NCBI GenBank assembly: GCA_949289565.1
Contig: CASEOO010000002.1
Span: forward strand, 62,001 to 126,000
Length of the DNA: 64,000 nucleotides
Origin: an uncultured Bacteroidales bacterium
GTDB taxonomy: Bacteria > Bacteroidota > Bacteroidia > Bacteroidales > UBA932
Direction: 5' to 3'
The translations under genes and the position numbers were made by a program. This document shows positions 46,975 through 55,801 of this stretch, piece by piece; within the stretch, counting starts at the first letter, position 1; each line of letters opens with the position of its first letter. Under the pieces are notes generated by a model. It worked only from the letters and a program-made list of their open reading frames with translations. It was not told where the DNA came from and searched no databases.

Positions 46975-47232
46975 TCAATCGTGTTTTGTAATGTCGCAAC
47001 CGGCGCAGTCAGAGCACCCCAAGTCGCTGCATGACGGATATTTCTTCCCGTTCTTCTTTCCCCAGAGCTTCATCTCGTCTTCTTTGGCGCATTTGATGCC
47101 GAGTTTCCTCATCTCCCGGTTTCTGCTGATTTCCGTTTCAGGAAATTTGCCGTTTTTCTTGAAGATGATGTTGAAGCACAGCCCGAAGACGCTCAGCCCC
47201 ACGAAAACCACGGCCGCGATGAAAATCTCCAT
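46975..47232 (-). CDS. Small single-pass membrane protein with C-terminal Cys cluster
   Basis: An 85-residue protein. The N-terminus is one hydrophobic helix (IFIAAVVFVGLSVFGLCFNII), followed by a basic stretch and NGKFPETEISRNREMRKLGIKC. The C-terminus holds a cysteine cluster, CSDLGCSDCAGC, suited to bind a metal ion or iron-sulfur cluster. The plan of a membrane anchor plus Cys cluster recalls NqrM/DUF539 proteins, but the spacing differs and I would not name it so. It is wedged between prs and der with two- and three-base gaps, so it is certainly translated from the same mRNA. Function unknown. Confidence 0.8.
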   Translation of the reverse strand: MEIFIAAVVFVGLSVFGLCFNIIFKKNGKFPETEISRNREMRKLGIKCAKEDEMKLWGKKNGKKYPSCSDLGCSDCAGCDITKHD

Positions 47233-47234
47233 AT

Positions 47235-48185
47235 TTAGAAAATGAAATCAGGGCTGATAGGCTCGTCGTTGTACACCTTATATATAATGCTTGCAAAAAT
47301 GTCAGCCACAGACAGCACTGTGATCTTGCTCTTGTCCTTGTCAGGGTTCGATGAAAGAGGTATGGTGTCTGTCACTATCACTTCCTCCAGAGCAGAGCTG
47401 GCTATCCTTTCATAAGCATTGCCTGAAAAGACCGCATGTGTGGCGCAGGCGCGCACGCTGTTTGCCCCCATTTCTTTAAGCACATTGGCCGCTTTCGTCA
47501 GAGTGCCGGCAGTGTCTATCATGTCGTCTACTATGATGACATTTTTCCCGGCCACGTCTCCTATGGCAGTGATTGAACCCACTACGTTCGCTCTTTCTCT
47601 GGATTTGTGGCAGATAATGACCGGGCACTGCAGGTAACGTGCATATGCATTTGCCCTCTTGGCACCGCCCATGTCAGGAGCGGCGATAGCCAGATTCTCG
47701 ATGTCCTTCTCTCTCAAGTATGGCAGGAAGATGGAGCTGGCATATATATGGTCTACAGGGAAATCGAAGAAGCCCTGTATCTGGTCTGCGTGGAGGTCGC
47801 ATGTCATCACGCGGTCGCAGCCTGCGGCATGAAGGATATTGGCGACCAGCTTGGCGCCGATAGACACTCTTGGCTTGTCTTTCCTGTCTTGCCTGGCCCA
47901 TCCGAAGTATGGCATTACCGCGATGACACAATGTGCTGAAGCCCTTTTGGCCGCATCTATCATGAGCAGAAGCTCGAAAAGGTTCTCCACAGGAGGGAAG
48001 GTCGACTGCACGATGAATACTGTGGCGCCTCTGACGCTCTCGTTGAAAGACGGCTGGAATTCACCGTCACTGAAAGTCAGGACATCGGACTGCCCAAGCT
48101 CTATGTTCAGAGATTTGGCAATCTTTTCTGCGAGAGGCTTGGAACTCCTGCACGCAAAAAGTTTCAATTTATGTTCGTTGTGCAT
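47235..48185 (-). CDS. prs: Ribose-phosphate pyrophosphokinase
   Basis: Makes PRPP from ribose 5-phosphate and ATP for nucleotide, histidine and tryptophan synthesis. The 316 residues show FSDGEFQPSFNESVRG, ATP-site YFGWARQDRKDKPRVSIGAK, the metal site CDLHADQIQGFFDFPVDH and the PRPP loop VIIVDDMIDTAGTL. These are the class I Prs signatures. The start MHNEHKLKLFAC is preceded by the engB stop 12 bases upstream. It is the second gene of the engB operon. Confidence 0.97.
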   Translation of the reverse strand: MHNEHKLKLFACRSSKPLAEKIAKSLNIELGQSDVLTFSDGEFQPSFNESVRGATVFIVQSTFPPVENLFELLLMIDAAKRASAHCVIAVMPYFGWARQDRKDKPRVSIGAKLVANILHAAGCDRVMTCDLHADQIQGFFDFPVDHIYASSIFLPYLREKDIENLAIAAPDMGGAKRANAYARYLQCPVIICHKSRERANVVGSITAIGDVAGKNVIIVDDMIDTAGTLTKAANVLKEMGANSVRACATHAVFSGNAYERIASSALEEVIVTDTIPLSSNPDKDKSKITVLSVADIFASIIYKVYNDEPISPDFIF

Positions 48186-48197
48186 CTCGATATGATT

Positions 48198-48827
48198 TTA
48201 TTGGTTGTTAATGTCAGTCTGCTTCATTCCGTCCAGCTCCTTGAGCACGGTCTCTATATAGTCCAGTATTTCTTCCCTGCCCATTCCGTTCAATGACGAG
48301 CTGACAAATACAGGAGGAAGCTCTTCCCAGAATTCCAGAATCTGCCGCTTGTTTTTCTCTATCTGCTCATTTCTGGCATTGACGCCATTCTTGTCGGCTT
48401 TTGTGAATATGATGGCGAAGGGAATCCGGCTTTCTCCGAGCTCTTTCAGGAAGTCCATGTCTATCTTGCCGATGTCGTGCCTGGAATCTATGAGCACAAA
48501 CAGCACTGCCAGGTCAGGAGACAGGTTGATATAGCCGCGTATTATCTGCGCCAGCCTGGCCCGTCCGCTTTTCGACATCTTTGCATATCCGTAGCCGGGA
48601 AGGTCTACGAGATACCATGAGCGGTTTATCAGAAAATGATTGATGACCTGGGTTTTCCCTGGAGTGGAAGAGGTCATCGCCAGCTTCTTGTTCCCGCTCA
48701 GCATGTTCACCAGCGAGGATTTCCCGACATTGGACCTGCCTATGAACGCGAATTCCGGAAAAGTCTGCTTAGGCTTGTCCGATATCCGTGTGCTGCTTCC
48801 GGCAAATAATGCTTCCGAAATTTTCAT
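48198..48827 (-). CDS. engB: Ribosome biogenesis GTP-binding protein YihA/YsxC/EngB
   Basis: GTPase needed for 50S subunit maturation. The 209-residue protein has G1 FIGRSNVGKSSLVN, the G2 threonine in TSSTPGKTQVINHF, G3 DLPGYGYAKMSK and G4 TKADKNG. These match EngB and not the related Der or Era. It is the first gene of its operon and sits about 23 bases behind a consensus promoter. xseA is divergent, 201 bases away. Confidence 0.96.
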   Translation of the reverse strand: MKISEALFAGSSTRISDKPKQTFPEFAFIGRSNVGKSSLVNMLSGNKKLAMTSSTPGKTQVINHFLINRSWYLVDLPGYGYAKMSKSGRARLAQIIRGYINLSPDLAVLFVLIDSRHDIGKIDMDFLKELGESRIPFAIIFTKADKNGVNARNEQIEKNKRQILEFWEELPPVFVSSSLNGMGREEILDYIETVLKELDGMKQTDINNQ

Positions 48828-48856
48828 AATTATATGTCTGGCGTATATAGTGGCGG

Positions 48857-48887
48857 CAAAGATAATCTATCTGCGTAAGATAACAAA
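48857..48887 (-). promoter_or_regulatory. Bacteroidota promoter for the engB-prs-der operon
   Basis: On the minus strand TTTG (48887-48884) is followed after 19 bases by TATCTTTG (48864-48857). Both boxes match the consensus and the spacing is the same as at 16747-16777. The expected start is near 48850, giving a leader of roughly 23 bases. Confidence 0.75.
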
Positions 48888-49028
48888 AATTTATTATTAC
48901 AGCAGTATAAAAATGAAAATAATTGTTAAAATTTAGAAAAATCTTAACCTGAATTATCGTGATACGAAAAAAGTGTAAGCAGATGTACGATGTGTCATAA
49001 AAATTCTTAAATTTGTAAGGATATAGAA

Positions 49029-50174
49029 ATGAATATTTGGGGCTATATGGGAGAGAATTGCATAGACCTTTTCGAACTTCAGTCCAGGCTGAAAAGCGGG
49101 ATTGAATCTTTGTTTCCGGAGAAGGTGTGGCTCAAGGCGGAAATAAGCGCGCTGAAGGCGAGGCCTGCAGGCCATTGCTACATGGAGCTTTCCCAGAGCT
49201 CGGAAACAGGGCTTATAGCCAAGGCGCAGGCAGTGATATGGAGTTCGAAATTCAGATTTCTGGCTCCATTTTTCAAGTCTGTGACGGGTGCCGCCCTGGC
49301 TGAAGGTATGAATGTGCTGGTGCGCGTGTCTGTAAACTTCAGCCAGCTGTACGGGCTGTCCCTGGTCATTGATGACATAGATCCGTCGTTCACTGTCGGC
49401 GAGAAGGAGAGGCTTCGCAGGCAGACTATAGAGAGGCTGGAAAAAGAAGGACTGCTGGAGCTTCAGAAAGAGCTGGCGATGCCTGTGCTTCCATACAGGC
49501 TGGCTGTAATATCGGCACCGGATGCCGCCGGATTCAGGGACTTCTGCAGGCATTTGGAAGAAAATGATTATGGCTTTGTGTTCTGTCCGGAACTTTTCCC
49601 TGCGCTTATGCAGGGAAATGCGGCGCCTGAGTCCATCATCGGGGCGCTCGGCGGCATAGCGGCGTCTGAGGTCCCGTATGACCTGGTGCTCATCATGCGA
49701 GGCGGAGGCGCAAAACTGGATCTGGCATGCTATGACGACTATGACCTTGCCGCGGCGATAGCCAGATTCCCGATACCTGTGTTCACTGCTGTGGGCCATG
49801 ACCAGGACTATCACGTCTGCGACATGGCGGCTTATGCTTATCTCAAGACTCCTACCGCCATGGCTGATGAGCTGATAGGGTGCTATGCCGATGAAGACGC
49901 CAGGCTGCTGTCTTTCGGCTCCAGACTTAAACTGGCTTTTCTGAACAAGATAAATTCCATGGAGAGCAGGGTGCAGATGCTGGAGACCAGGATCAAGTCT
50001 GCTGATCCGCGGAATATATTGGGCAGGGGCTATGTCCTGGCTGTGGACGGGGCCGGTGTTCCGTTCAAGAAGGCTTCAGAGAGAGCTCCGGGCGATGTGG
50101 TCTCGCTGATGTTTGCGGACGGAACTCTCCGCTGCGAGGTCGCGGAAGTGAACTTGAAGGCCGGGAAAGAGTGA
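49029..50174 (+). CDS. xseA: Exodeoxyribonuclease VII large subunit
   Basis: Catalytic and DNA-binding subunit of exonuclease VII, which degrades single-stranded DNA. The 381 residues start with the OB domain (KVWLKAEISALKARPAGHCYMEL). The conserved catalytic region follows: LAVISAPDAAGFRDFC, RGGGAKLDLACYDDYDLA, and FTAVGHDQDYHVCDMAAYAYLKTPTAMAD. The protein is shorter than E. coli XseA (456), with a reduced coiled-coil region, as in other Bacteroidota. The start could also be MGENCIDLF at 49047. A plus-strand TAAATTTG (49008-49015) may be its -7 box. xseB follows at 25 bases. Confidence 0.93.
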   Translation: MNIWGYMGENCIDLFELQSRLKSGIESLFPEKVWLKAEISALKARPAGHCYMELSQSSETGLIAKAQAVIWSSKFRFLAPFFKSVTGAALAEGMNVLVRVSVNFSQLYGLSLVIDDIDPSFTVGEKERLRRQTIERLEKEGLLELQKELAMPVLPYRLAVISAPDAAGFRDFCRHLEENDYGFVFCPELFPALMQGNAAPESIIGALGGIAASEVPYDLVLIMRGGGAKLDLACYDDYDLAAAIARFPIPVFTAVGHDQDYHVCDMAAYAYLKTPTAMADELIGCYADEDARLLSFGSRLKLAFLNKINSMESRVQMLETRIKSADPRNILGRGYVLAVDGAGVPFKKASERAPGDVVSLMFADGTLRCEVAEVNLKAGKE

Positions 50175-50199
50175 ATGAATTGCCCGTCAGGGCATAAAA

Positions 50200-50424
50200 A
50201 TGAATTTTATGGCGAAAAAGAACACGTCTGAAACTGAAGGAAAGGCTTTTGTTTATGCGGAAGCTGTCAGTGAACTTGAAAAGATAGCCGATAAAGTGGA
50301 GAATCCGGCTACCGGGATAGATGACATCGACCGGTATATCCGGCGTGCGGATGAGCTGATTGCAGCGTGCAGGAAGTATCTGCGCACTGCGAGGGAAAAG
50401 GCGGATGCCATCGAGACTTATTGA
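50200..50424 (+). CDS. xseB: Exodeoxyribonuclease VII small subunit
   Basis: Small subunit that coats the XseA coiled coil. The 74 residues contain the family pattern FVYAEAVSELEKIADKVENP followed by DIDRYIRRADELIAACRKYLR, a helical hairpin. The usual length is about 65-80. MAKKNTSE (50209) is an equally good start. It lies 25 bases after xseA. The glycogen operon begins 38 bases after its stop, so xseAB read-through may reach glgB. Confidence 0.9.
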   Translation: MNFMAKKNTSETEGKAFVYAEAVSELEKIADKVENPATGIDDIDRYIRRADELIAACRKYLRTAREKADAIETY

Positions 50425-50462
50425 TGAAAACCACGTCTGATTGACGCTAAACCCATAAACCA

Positions 50463-52496
50463 ATGAAGAAAAAAGAAATAAAATCAGGAAAAATGCCGAT
50501 GATCTATGAGACTGATTCATGGCTTGCTCCTTATAAGGATGCTATCGATGCCCGGCATCAGCGTATCCTGGATGCCAGAGCTGACATAGAGGTCGACGGC
50601 TCTCTTTCAAGAGGTCTGAACAACCATCTGTATTACGGCATGCACCGGAATGCTGAGGGGAACTGGGTTTTCAGGGAATGGGCTCCTAATGCGACTAAAA
50701 TTTATCTGATAGGTGAATTCAACAACTGGAAGAGGACAGAAGCTTATGCCCTTCATCCGGTAGGGAACGGGAACTGGGAAATCACGGTAAACCAGATGTT
50801 CATATCGCATGGCTCGCTCTATAAACTGTATGTGGAGTGGCCAGGCGGAGGAGGAGAGAGAATTCCAGCCTATGCTGTCAGGGCTGTGCAGGATCCGGAA
50901 ACCAAGATGTTCACGGCCCAGGTGTGGGAGCCGGAGAGACCGTACAAGTGGAAGCACAAGGGGCCCGGAAAGCGTGAACATCCATTTATATATGAGTGCC
51001 ATATCGGTATGAGCTCCGAGGAGGAGAAGGTGTCCACATTCGTTGAATTCAGGGAAAATGTGCTGCCGAAGATTGTCAAGGACGGCTATGACACTATACA
51101 GATCATGGCGCTTCAGGAGCACCCGTACTACGGGTCATTCGGCTATCAGGTGTCGAATTTCTATGCCCTGAGCTCGAGATTCGGCACTCCTGAAGAGTTC
51201 AAGGCCCTGGTGGACGAGGCTCATGGGGCCGGCATTGCCATCGTTATGGATATAGTGCATTCGCATTCGGTGGACAATGAACTTGAAGGTCTTGGAGATT
51301 TCGACGGAAAGGAGGGGGACATGTATTTTTACTCCGGAGACAGGGGACGCCATCCGGCATGGGGCTCCAGATGTTTCGACTACGGGAGGCATGAAACTCA
51401 GCATTTCCTCCTGTCGAACTGCAAGTACTGGATGGAGGAATACCATATAGACGGATTCCGCTTCGACGGCGTGACCAGCATGCTGTACTGGGATCATGGC
51501 CTCGGAAAGGACTTTGTGGGCTATGACAATTATTTCAACGGCGGAGTCGACGAGTCTGCCGTGACCTATCTGGCTCTCGCCAATATGCTGGTGAAAGAGC
51601 TGAATCCTGACGCTTTCACTATCGCCGAGGATGTCAGCGGAATGGCCGGGCTTGCGGCTCCTTTCGAGGCCGGAGGAGTGGGCTTTGACTTCCGTATGAG
51701 CATGGGTGTGGCCGACAACTGGATCAAGTGGATCAAGGAGCTCTCCGACGACCAGTGGAGCATGGGCGAGATGTGGTGGCAGCTCACTAACAAGCGTGCC
51801 GACGAGAAGACCATCAGCTATGCCGAGTGCCACGACCAGGCTATGGTGGGCGACAAGACCATCATCTTCCGCCTGATGGACAAGGAGATGTATTTCTCCA
51901 TGAACAAGGAGTCGAAGTCGGATATCATTGACAGGGGCATCGCCCTTCACAAGATGATCAGGCTTGTCACCATGGCGACCGCAGGTGACGGATACCTTAA
52001 TTTCATGGGAAACGAGTTCGGGCATCCGGAATGGATTGATTTCCCTCGCGAGGGAAATGGCTGGTCGTACAAGTACGCCCGCCGCCAATGGTCGCTTGCC
52101 GAGCCCGACTATCTCAGGTACAAGTATCTGCTGAATTTTGACAATGCCATGATACGGCTGGGCAAATCTGAGAACATATTGTCCGGGCGTCCTGAGCTGC
52201 TCGTGCAGGATGAAGAGAAAAAAATATTAGTATTCAAAAGAATAAATTGTATCTTTGCGTTCAATTTCAATCCTTGCCTATCCTTTTCAGACTATGGGCT
52301 TTCAGCTCCGTCGGGAAAATATAAGGTGGTGCTGGACAGCGACGAGGCCGAATTTGACGGATTCTCAAGGATCAAGACAGGTGAAGAGCATGTGTCCATA
52401 GCGGAAAAATCACCGAACGGGAATCAGAAATACGACCATACGCTGTATCTCTACCTGCCGTGCCGCTGCGCAATAGTGCTGAAGAAAATAGACTGA
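50463..52496 (+). CDS. glgB: 1,4-alpha-glucan branching enzyme (GH13_8 type)
   Basis: Creates alpha-1,6 branches during glycogen synthesis. The 677-residue protein has a CBM48 module (about residues 60-160; FREWAPNATKIYLIGEFNNW). The GH13 barrel follows, with DIVHSHS, the nucleophile Asp in DGFRFDGVTSM, the acid Glu in IAEDVSGM and the transition-state Asp in ECHDQ. Motifs such as GSFGYQVSNFYA and GNEFGHPEWIDFPREGN are those of the eukaryotic-like GH13_8 branch, not the E. coli-like GH13_9. It is the first gene of the glycogen operon. Near its 3' end is a promoter-like sequence (52227-52257) in an unusually AT-rich stretch of codons. Confidence 0.95.
   Translation: MKKKEIKSGKMPMIYETDSWLAPYKDAIDARHQRILDARADIEVDGSLSRGLNNHLYYGMHRNAEGNWVFREWAPNATKIYLIGEFNNWKRTEAYALHPVGNGNWEITVNQMFISHGSLYKLYVEWPGGGGERIPAYAVRAVQDPETKMFTAQVWEPERPYKWKHKGPGKREHPFIYECHIGMSSEEEKVSTFVEFRENVLPKIVKDGYDTIQIMALQEHPYYGSFGYQVSNFYALSSRFGTPEEFKALVDEAHGAGIAIVMDIVHSHSVDNELEGLGDFDGKEGDMYFYSGDRGRHPAWGSRCFDYGRHETQHFLLSNCKYWMEEYHIDGFRFDGVTSMLYWDHGLGKDFVGYDNYFNGGVDESAVTYLALANMLVKELNPDAFTIAEDVSGMAGLAAPFEAGGVGFDFRMSMGVADNWIKWIKELSDDQWSMGEMWWQLTNKRADEKTISYAECHDQAMVGDKTIIFRLMDKEMYFSMNKESKSDIIDRGIALHKMIRLVTMATAGDGYLNFMGNEFGHPEWIDFPREGNGWSYKYARRQWSLAEPDYLRYKYLLNFDNAMIRLGKSENILSGRPELLVQDEEKKILVFKRINCIFAFNFNPCLSFSDYGLSAPSGKYKVVLDSDEAEFDGFSRIKTGEEHVSIAEKSPNGNQKYDHTLYLYLPCRCAIVLKKID
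52227..52257 (+). promoter_or_regulatory. Promoter-like sequence inside glgB
   Basis: TATCTTTG at 52250-52257 is an exact Bacteroidota -7 box, and TTAG at 52227-52230 is a one-mismatch -33 box 19 bases upstream. The stretch is AT-rich compared with the rest of glgB. It lies about 268 bases before the debranching enzyme gene and could drive the distal operon separately. Confidence 0.5.
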
Positions 52497-52524
52497 AAAT
52501 TATTAACCTATAATATATTAAATT

Positions 52525-54486
52525 ATGGCTTTTTTGAAATTCAACAAGTCAGAATTGGTAAACCTGGAGTATTCGCTCAAGAGGGAAATCCTCGTGGCGA
52601 ACAAGACAGGCGCCTATTGCAATACGTCCATCGTGACATGCAACACCAGGCGTTACCATGGACTTCTTGCTGTTCCGGTCGACAAACTGGGCGGAGGGAA
52701 TTTCATCCTTCTGTCGTCTCTGGACGAAAGCCTTGTCATGGGCGGCAAGCAATTCAACCTGGGCATTCACTGCTATGGTGATGTCTACGAACCTAGAGGT
52801 CATAAGTACATAGTCGATTTCGATGCTGACCCTGCCCCTGAGATTATCTACAAAGTGGGTGAAATCTTGTTCAGCAAGACTATTCTTATGGCTCCGGACA
52901 CTGACCAGGTGCTTATCAAGTACCACCTGATCGCAGCTCCTGAAAAGGCGTCGCTCATGCTCAAGCCTTTCCTCGCTTTCAGAAGTGTCCACAGCCTGAC
53001 CAGCCAGAATCCTGAGGCCAGGACTGACTGCAAGGAAATCAACAACGGCGTATCTTTCAGGCTTTATGAGGACTTCCCTGATCTGAATATGCAGCTCAGC
53101 GCCAAGGCTCAGTTCAAGTCTCTGCCTTATTGGTACAACGGCGTGACGTATTCAGATGAAATGCGCCGCGGGTTCAGCTGCAAGGAAGACCTTTTCGTGC
53201 CGGGCTTCTTCACGGTGACCATGAAACCGGGCGACAGCATCGTATTCTCGGCATCTGTCGCTGAAGACGACCCTAAGGCTCTGAAACGCAAATTCACAGA
53301 TGCGCTCAAGCGTCTGGGACATATTCACAACTACCATGACCTTCTGGTCAGGAACGCAGACATGCTCAAATGTTCAAGAAACGGCCACAAGCGCATAAAT
53401 GCAGGTTTCTCATGGCTGGAGACCGGCCTTCTCAGGGAGACGGTGCTTTCTCTTCCGGGACTGACGCTCTATGCAGACGGAAACTGCGCTGAGTTCGAGG
53501 AGATTCTTGACAACCTTATAGCTGACGAGCAGGACAGGCTCTTCCATAGAACGACCCAGGTGGAGGCCCCTCTTCTGCTCACCGACACTATCCAGCAGTA
53601 CATCCACTACCTTGAAGACGAAAAAGGCGAGAAGGATGCTGGCAAGAGGGTGTGGAAGAAGTATGGCGCTACACTGAAAGGCATACTTGAAAGCTATCTT
53701 CCTGGCCATAGAAATGAAGTGGCTATGCATCCTAACGGCCTTCTCTGGGCGCAGATGGACGGTGTGGCACTTTCATGGATGAATACATATGTGGGAGGCC
53801 GCCCTGTCACTGAAAGGGCAGGATACCAGGTGGAGACCAACGCCATGTGGTATAACGCAGTATGCTTCGCCATAGATATGGAGAAGAAATATGGTCCGAA
53901 GAAGAAAAACGAATTCGTAGAGAAATGGTCTCCTGTCCGCGAGCTGATAGAAGAAAACTATCAGAAGACATTCTGGAACTACGAGGCAGGCTACCTGGCT
54001 GACTATGTCGACAATTCCGGCCAGAACATGGATGTGCGTCCGAACCAGCTTTATGCTATCAGCCTGGACTATTCTCCTGTAGAGGATATGATCAAGTCCG
54101 ATGTGGTGATGACAGTGAACAATGAACTTGTCACCCGCAGAGGCATCAGGACTCTTTCTCCGCGCAACGTGATGTACAGAGGCGTCTATGAAGGTTCTCA
54201 GACAGACCGCGACCTGGCTTATTATCAGGGCTGTGCATTCCCTATCCTGCTTGACCCGTATGCAAGCGTATGCTTCAAGATGATGGGCTCTAATTTCTAC
54301 AAGAAGGCAGAGTATCTGACAGAGGGCTTCTACGCTGACATCAACAAGCATGGCGTGGGCGCATTCTCCGAACTCTATGACGGCGATCCACCTCATGAGG
54401 CTCACGGAGCTATATCTTCAGCATGCAGCACGGCTGCGCTTCTGAAAGTGGACTATCTGATGAACAAATACAGGAAGGAGGAGTAG
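52525..54486 (+). CDS. Glycogen debranching enzyme, amylo-alpha-1,6-glucosidase (GH133-like)
   Basis: Removes alpha-1,6 branch stubs during glycogen breakdown. The 653 residues comprise an N-terminal beta domain (LVANKTGAYCNTSIVTCNTRRYHGLLA) and a C-terminal alpha/alpha toroid. In the toroid are SWLETGLLRETVLSLPGLTLY, HPNGLLWAQMDGVALSWMN, NAMWYNAVCFA, RPNQLYAISL and AHGAISSACSTAALLKVDY. This is the Gdb1/GDE_C family, single-domain and without the transferase half of the eukaryotic enzyme. It lies 28 bases after glgB and two bases before the glycosyltransferase gene, in one operon. Confidence 0.92.
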   Translation: MAFLKFNKSELVNLEYSLKREILVANKTGAYCNTSIVTCNTRRYHGLLAVPVDKLGGGNFILLSSLDESLVMGGKQFNLGIHCYGDVYEPRGHKYIVDFDADPAPEIIYKVGEILFSKTILMAPDTDQVLIKYHLIAAPEKASLMLKPFLAFRSVHSLTSQNPEARTDCKEINNGVSFRLYEDFPDLNMQLSAKAQFKSLPYWYNGVTYSDEMRRGFSCKEDLFVPGFFTVTMKPGDSIVFSASVAEDDPKALKRKFTDALKRLGHIHNYHDLLVRNADMLKCSRNGHKRINAGFSWLETGLLRETVLSLPGLTLYADGNCAEFEEILDNLIADEQDRLFHRTTQVEAPLLLTDTIQQYIHYLEDEKGEKDAGKRVWKKYGATLKGILESYLPGHRNEVAMHPNGLLWAQMDGVALSWMNTYVGGRPVTERAGYQVETNAMWYNAVCFAIDMEKKYGPKKKNEFVEKWSPVRELIEENYQKTFWNYEAGYLADYVDNSGQNMDVRPNQLYAISLDYSPVEDMIKSDVVMTVNNELVTRRGIRTLSPRNVMYRGVYEGSQTDRDLAYYQGCAFPILLDPYASVCFKMMGSNFYKKAEYLTEGFYADINKHGVGAFSELYDGDPPHEAHGAISSACSTAALLKVDYLMNKYRKEE

Positions 54487-54488
54487 TT

Positions 54489-55778
54489 ATGAAAGTTCTG
54501 ATGTTCGGATGGGAATTTCCTCCTCACATTGCAGGAGGATTGGGAACGGCTTGCTACGGTATGACCAAAGGCTTGGCCGCCAACGATGTCGATGTGCTTT
54601 TCGTGATGCCGTCGGCTTCAGGCGACGAGGACCAGAGCGCCGTGAAGATTATAAATGCAAGCGATGTCCCTGTAGATACAGTGTCTACTTCAGTCGATGA
54701 GTTCCTCGGGAAAGTGAGGTTTATACACATCGGCTCGAATATGGTGCCATATGTGGACCCTCAGGATTTCACCAAGATGGTGGAGGAGGAGAGGAAGCGC
54801 CAGATCAAGAGCTTCCGGGTCCAGTACGGGCAGAAATACAAGTTTTCCGGCAAATATGGCGAAAACCTGATGGAAGAGGTGGCGAGATATGCCATGGTAG
54901 GCGCCACTATCGCCCTTCAGCACGCTGATGAATTCGATGTCATCCATGCCCATGACTGGCTGACATATCTGGCCGGAATAGCTGCAAAACAGCTGACAGG
55001 CAAGCCTCTCGTGGTGCATGTGCATGCTACTTCATTCGACAGAAGCAGCGACGACAAGATAGACACGAGGGTGTATGACCTTGAAAGAAAAGGCATGGAG
55101 GCCGCTGACAAAGTAATCGCAGTGAGCGAGCTCACAAGGAATATCGTCATAAACAAGTACGGTATTTCTCCTGACAAAGTGGTGGCAGTCCACAATGCTG
55201 TGGATTTCAGCGACAGGAAGACTATCGAGGTTGAAAGGGGCGTCAAGGAAAAGGTTGTCACCTTCCTCGGCCGTATCACCTTCCAGAAAGGTCCTGAATA
55301 TTTCATCGAGGCCGCCGCTAAAGTTCTTAAGAGATGCAGCCATGTCAGGTTCGTGATGGCCGGCAGCGGTGATATGATGAACAGATGTATCCGTCATGTC
55401 GCCAGGCTCGGCATCTCCGACAAGTTCCACTTCACCGGCTTCCTCCGCGGAGCTGACGTGCAGAAAATGTTTGCGCTTTCTGATGTATATGTGATGCCTT
55501 CTGTGTCAGAGCCGTTCGGCATCTCGCCTCTTGAGGCTATGCAGACGAATGTGCCGTCCATCATTTCCAAGCAGTCCGGTGTCGCTGAAGTCCTGAAATA
55601 TGCTATCAAGGTGGACTTCTGGGACATCGATGCCATGGCTGACGCCATGTACGGCCTGCTGAACTATCCGGCTATGTCGGATATGGCCGCACGCTGCGGA
55701 AGGGACGAGGTCGATGCTCTCAAGTGGAACAACGCCGCCTATAAGATCAAGAAGGTTTACGAGTCAGTTATTAAATAG
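54489..55778 (+). CDS. Glycosyltransferase, glycogen/starch synthase-like (GT4/GT5 clan)
   Basis: A GT-B fold glycosyltransferase of 429 residues. The N-terminus KVLMFGWEFPPHIAGGLGTAC is the donor-loop pattern shared by bacterial glycogen synthases and GT4 enzymes. The middle has VIHAHDWLTYLAG, VAVSELTRN and VAVHNAVDF. The C-terminal nucleotide-sugar site shows VTFLGRITFQKGPEYFIEA, VMPSVSEPFGISPLEAMQ with the EX7E motif. Within a glycogen operon an alpha-1,4-glucan or maltose-1-phosphate-type synthase role is likely; the donor (UDP- or ADP-glucose) is undetermined. I start at MKVLMFGWEF, two bases after the preceding stop; the upstream frame overlaps the debranching gene and is not conserved. 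GH57 follows 23 bases later. Confidence 0.88.
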   Translation: MKVLMFGWEFPPHIAGGLGTACYGMTKGLAANDVDVLFVMPSASGDEDQSAVKIINASDVPVDTVSTSVDEFLGKVRFIHIGSNMVPYVDPQDFTKMVEEERKRQIKSFRVQYGQKYKFSGKYGENLMEEVARYAMVGATIALQHADEFDVIHAHDWLTYLAGIAAKQLTGKPLVVHVHATSFDRSSDDKIDTRVYDLERKGMEAADKVIAVSELTRNIVINKYGISPDKVVAVHNAVDFSDRKTIEVERGVKEKVVTFLGRITFQKGPEYFIEAAAKVLKRCSHVRFVMAGSGDMMNRCIRHVARLGISDKFHFTGFLRGADVQKMFALSDVYVMPSVSEPFGISPLEAMQTNVPSIISKQSGVAEVLKYAIKVDFWDIDAMADAMYGLLNYPAMSDMAARCGRDEVDALKWNNAAYKIKKVYESVIK

Positions 55779-55801
55779 TCTTAACTTAAAATTTCAGAAC
55801 A

